NCBI GenBank assembly: GCA_023333565.1
Contig: JAJKFH010000611.1
Location: forward strand, 372,001-436,000
Length of the DNA: 64,000 nt
Origin: Puffinus mauretanicus
Lineage: Eukaryota; Chordata; Aves; Procellariiformes; Procellariidae
Reading direction: 5' to 3'
Position 1 is the stretch's first letter, and each line of letters starts with the position of its first letter. This document shows positions 61,802 through 64,000 of this stretch, piece after piece. The notes beneath the pieces were generated by a model. It saw only the letters and a program-made list of their open reading frames with translations, did no database searches and was not told the origin of the DNA. A program made the translations under genes and the position numbers.

Positions 61802-62158
61802 GAGTCAATATTACCAGTTGCGGTTGAAAATGCTGCTAAAATCACTGAGCTATTTTCAGTAGATTTTTCTGCCTTAGTGCAAAAGGGTGAACTTGACTTG
61901 ATAAAACACAAGTTTTATCTGCTAAACAATCCAAATGCCAGCACTTTGTTATCATTAAAGCCTAATTATCAAGAAATCTGCATCAGAAGATATTAGTGGC
62001 ACTATATTTTGGTATTTAGACAAAGCATTCTGTTAGAAGCTCAAGTGAAAGAAGTGATAAAGACAATGAGTTCTGCTAACTGTAGTCTGTGGTAGCTTAT
62101 CTATGGATTTTCTCCTTATATGGTTAAATATCCTCTCTGCAATTTAGGTTTCTTCCAG
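61802..62158 (+). pseudogene. Decayed protein-like frame with two in-frame TAG stops
   Basis: One frame reads 64 codons (61802-61993), TAG, 32 codons (61997-62092), TAG, then 21 codons to TGA at 62159-62161. Composition is strongly protein-like: E-N-A-A-K-I-T-E-L-F, D-L-I-K-H-K-F-Y-L-L-N-N-P-N, and A-Q-V-K-E-V-I-K-T-M-S-S-A-N-C-S-L. The last piece faintly recalls the region before the first reverse-transcriptase block of L2/CR1-type LINEs (helix, then Cys-x-Leu-Asp-Pro), but the Asp-Pro is absent. It may be an ancient LINE relic or a retrocopy. Family assignment is inference only. Confidence 0.3.
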
Positions 62159-62161
62159 TGA

Positions 62162-62620
62162 AGAAGATCAGATTTCAGATAGTTCTTTTTTTAAGAAAAC
62201 AGTTGGTACTTTAGTCTGCCATTCATCCATATCCACTGATCCCAGGATGAACGCTCATTTATGAGACAATTCAAAATAAAGCACAACATGCAATTTCTCA
62301 TTTAAATAAATTGGTAGGTAATTTTTTTTTTTATTCTCAAACATTTGCCTACCAGTGGCCATCTCTCCAAGGAGATGAGTGCTGTTGTAAAATATTGTAT
62401 GAGTTTCCACTTCTCCAAGGAAGCACAGCTGTCCTTGAACAGTTTATAAAATGAATGTGTACTAACCTCATTGAATACTGGGATATTTTTCTGTGTTTTT
62501 TCCGTTATTGTTTATAATGACCAAAACAGAAGCAACTAGGGCAAACAACAGAGTCCTATTACCCTGTTACTTTTGAAGTTCACATAATAAATAACAATTA
62601 GTAGGAAGCATGGCTCCTTA
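62162..62620. other. No gene seen
   Basis: AT-rich DNA upstream of a CR1 fragment, with a T run at 62321-62331. Confidence 0.45.
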
Positions 62621-62768
62621 GAATCATAGAATCATTAAGGTTAGAAAAGACCTCTAAGATCATCGGGTCCAACCGTCAACCCAACCACCATGCCCACTAC
62701 ACCATGTCCCTAAGCGCCTCATCTACACTTCCAGGGATGGTGACTCAACCACTTCCCTGGGCAGCCTG
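62621..62768 (-). mobile_element. CR1 LINE 3' fragment
   Basis: This begins gaatcatagaatcattaagg and continues with aaaagacctctaagatcatc, gtccaaccgtcaacccaacc and caccatgtccctaagcgcct. It is collinear with the CR1 at 33701 and lies in the same minus orientation. About 10 bases are missing near 62734 relative to that copy, and it ends after gggcagcct. The two copies probably belong to the same CR1 subfamily. Confidence 0.92.
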
Positions 62769-64000
62769 TAGGTTGGGACCCTCTTGTGCTTGATACAAAT
62801 ACACTACATGAAGCTCATAATTTACTCCCAAATTTTTTATAATCTAAGCATAAAACTCTTGTCAGTAATGAAATTGGACAAATGACTGGAGTTGGTGGAG
62901 ACAGGGAAGCGATGAAGCAATGGGCCTCAGCATAGCTGCCACAGTCTTTGTTCTCTAACTTTTAGAAAGCTTTGAGTTTGGGCAGAGGAAACTTCGGTCT
63001 GGGACAGAAAGTGAAGGTAGTGGTGCCTCAGCTGCAACTAGTCTTAGTGAAGCTTGGGTTTAAGCATGAGAGAATGAAGTGAGGTATGAGAAATCTCACA
63101 AAAGTGAAAAAACACAGAACAAAACAAAACAAAAAACCACAAAAAAACCCAAACCAACCAAGCAAAAACCCTTCTTGGAGGATCTCCAAGCAGCTTGCAA
63201 ATACCCTTTAATTACCTCTCAGTAGGAAATGATACAAAGATCATTTCACTTGTTTTGGAATTGGAAATCAGTTGTTGTTAATGTGTAGATCAACATTGCT
63301 ACTGTCTATTAAAAATAGGAAAGAAAGTAGAGCTTACGGACAAAGCACTAATTTGCAGTCAGGATGTTCATACACAGAATGTGTGTACACCTGACCTTGA
63401 ATTTGAAGTTTAAAAAAAAAATGAGACATTTAGTCATTTTGTGTAGTAAAAATCTTCATAGCTCAGATTTTGCATCATCTGACTTTTGAAGTGAAGATCG
63501 AGCCTTGCTACCTGGAAGCCAAAAAACCTGATTATGCTGGGATGTGATCATGTTACTAACAGCCTATGCAACTGAAAGGGTCAAAAGCTTTAGGGACTTT
63601 TATGGCTCCTTGAACCTCTGAGCCTCTGCTGTTTTTCAAATTACTTAAGTGAAGTCTCACCCCAGCTGCAATCTTGGGCTGTCATCTTTACATTACTGGT
63701 GTGTATTATAAACCTGCCCATCATTACCGTGATGCATTGTGTACAACAAAGACCTGCTTTAATAAGGCTCTATTTTTCAGTTCCTCATTTCTCCAGAACT
63801 TCCAACCCAATTCTATGATTCTATTAACTTGTTTTTCTGTAACTATTGAAATAATTTGTAAACTTATCTAACTGGCTTGTCTGTGGCTTTTTGATTATAC
63901 ATACCTCCAAAGACATCTCCTATTTATCTCTTTTTAAGGATCTGATCTTGATAGTAATCACAGTTATTTTTTTCAGATTTGTGAGGATATTCAGTCAGTT
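62769..64000. other. No gene seen
   Basis: AT-rich DNA with an A/C-rich tract at 63107-63172. The frame 63674-63871 lacks support. Confidence 0.4.
63107..63172. repeat. A/C-rich low-complexity tract
   Basis: AAAAC/AAACC-like units, similar to those at 36.2, 44.2 and 52.5 kb. Confidence 0.8.

Overview
This is a vertebrate, almost certainly bird, nuclear DNA window. The clearest signs are three 3' fragments of the avian CR1 LINE, two copies of one avian-type endogenous retrovirus LTR, and a small retrovirus remnant with both LTRs. AT-rich intron-like DNA with homopolymer and GT/AC-rich tracts surrounds them. No bacterial-style genes, tRNA, rRNA or CRISPR arrays were seen.

Layout: 1-5800 is repeat-rich flanking DNA with a plus-strand CR1 3' end (545-1075), a minus-strand solo LTR (1944-2536, 5-bp target duplication) and a GC-rich block (3790-4095). 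A CpG island at about 5825-6075 looks like a TATA-less promoter. It has a YY1-type motif, a short upstream reading frame on the plus strand, and a divergent minus-strand exon-like segment made of GAC/GAG triplet repeats with a strong splice donor but no ATG.

From about 6 kb to the right end the DNA looks like one long plus-strand transcription unit. I see short, widely spaced exon-like segments at 8864, 9857, 14650, 20646, 24318, 47651, 55493, 57951, 58083 and 60525. Many have good splice sites, and most neighbouring pairs agree in reading phase. I do not recognise the protein. Each segment alone could be a chance pseudo-exon, so their confidence is modest.

The introns hold most of the recent insertions. 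These are a minus-strand CR1 (33701-34098), a second minus-strand LTR of the same family as the first (43383-43963), a plus-strand class II (ERVK-like) element with complete LTRs, primer-binding site and 6-bp target duplication but only a broken gag (48179-49974), and a second minus-strand CR1 piece (62621-62768). Two further stretches (58.05-58.6 kb and 61.8-62.16 kb) carry protein-like frames interrupted by frame changes or stops, and may be older decayed coding elements.

The remaining tens of kilobases show no recognisable gene. All calls come from reading the sequence by eye, with no database search.
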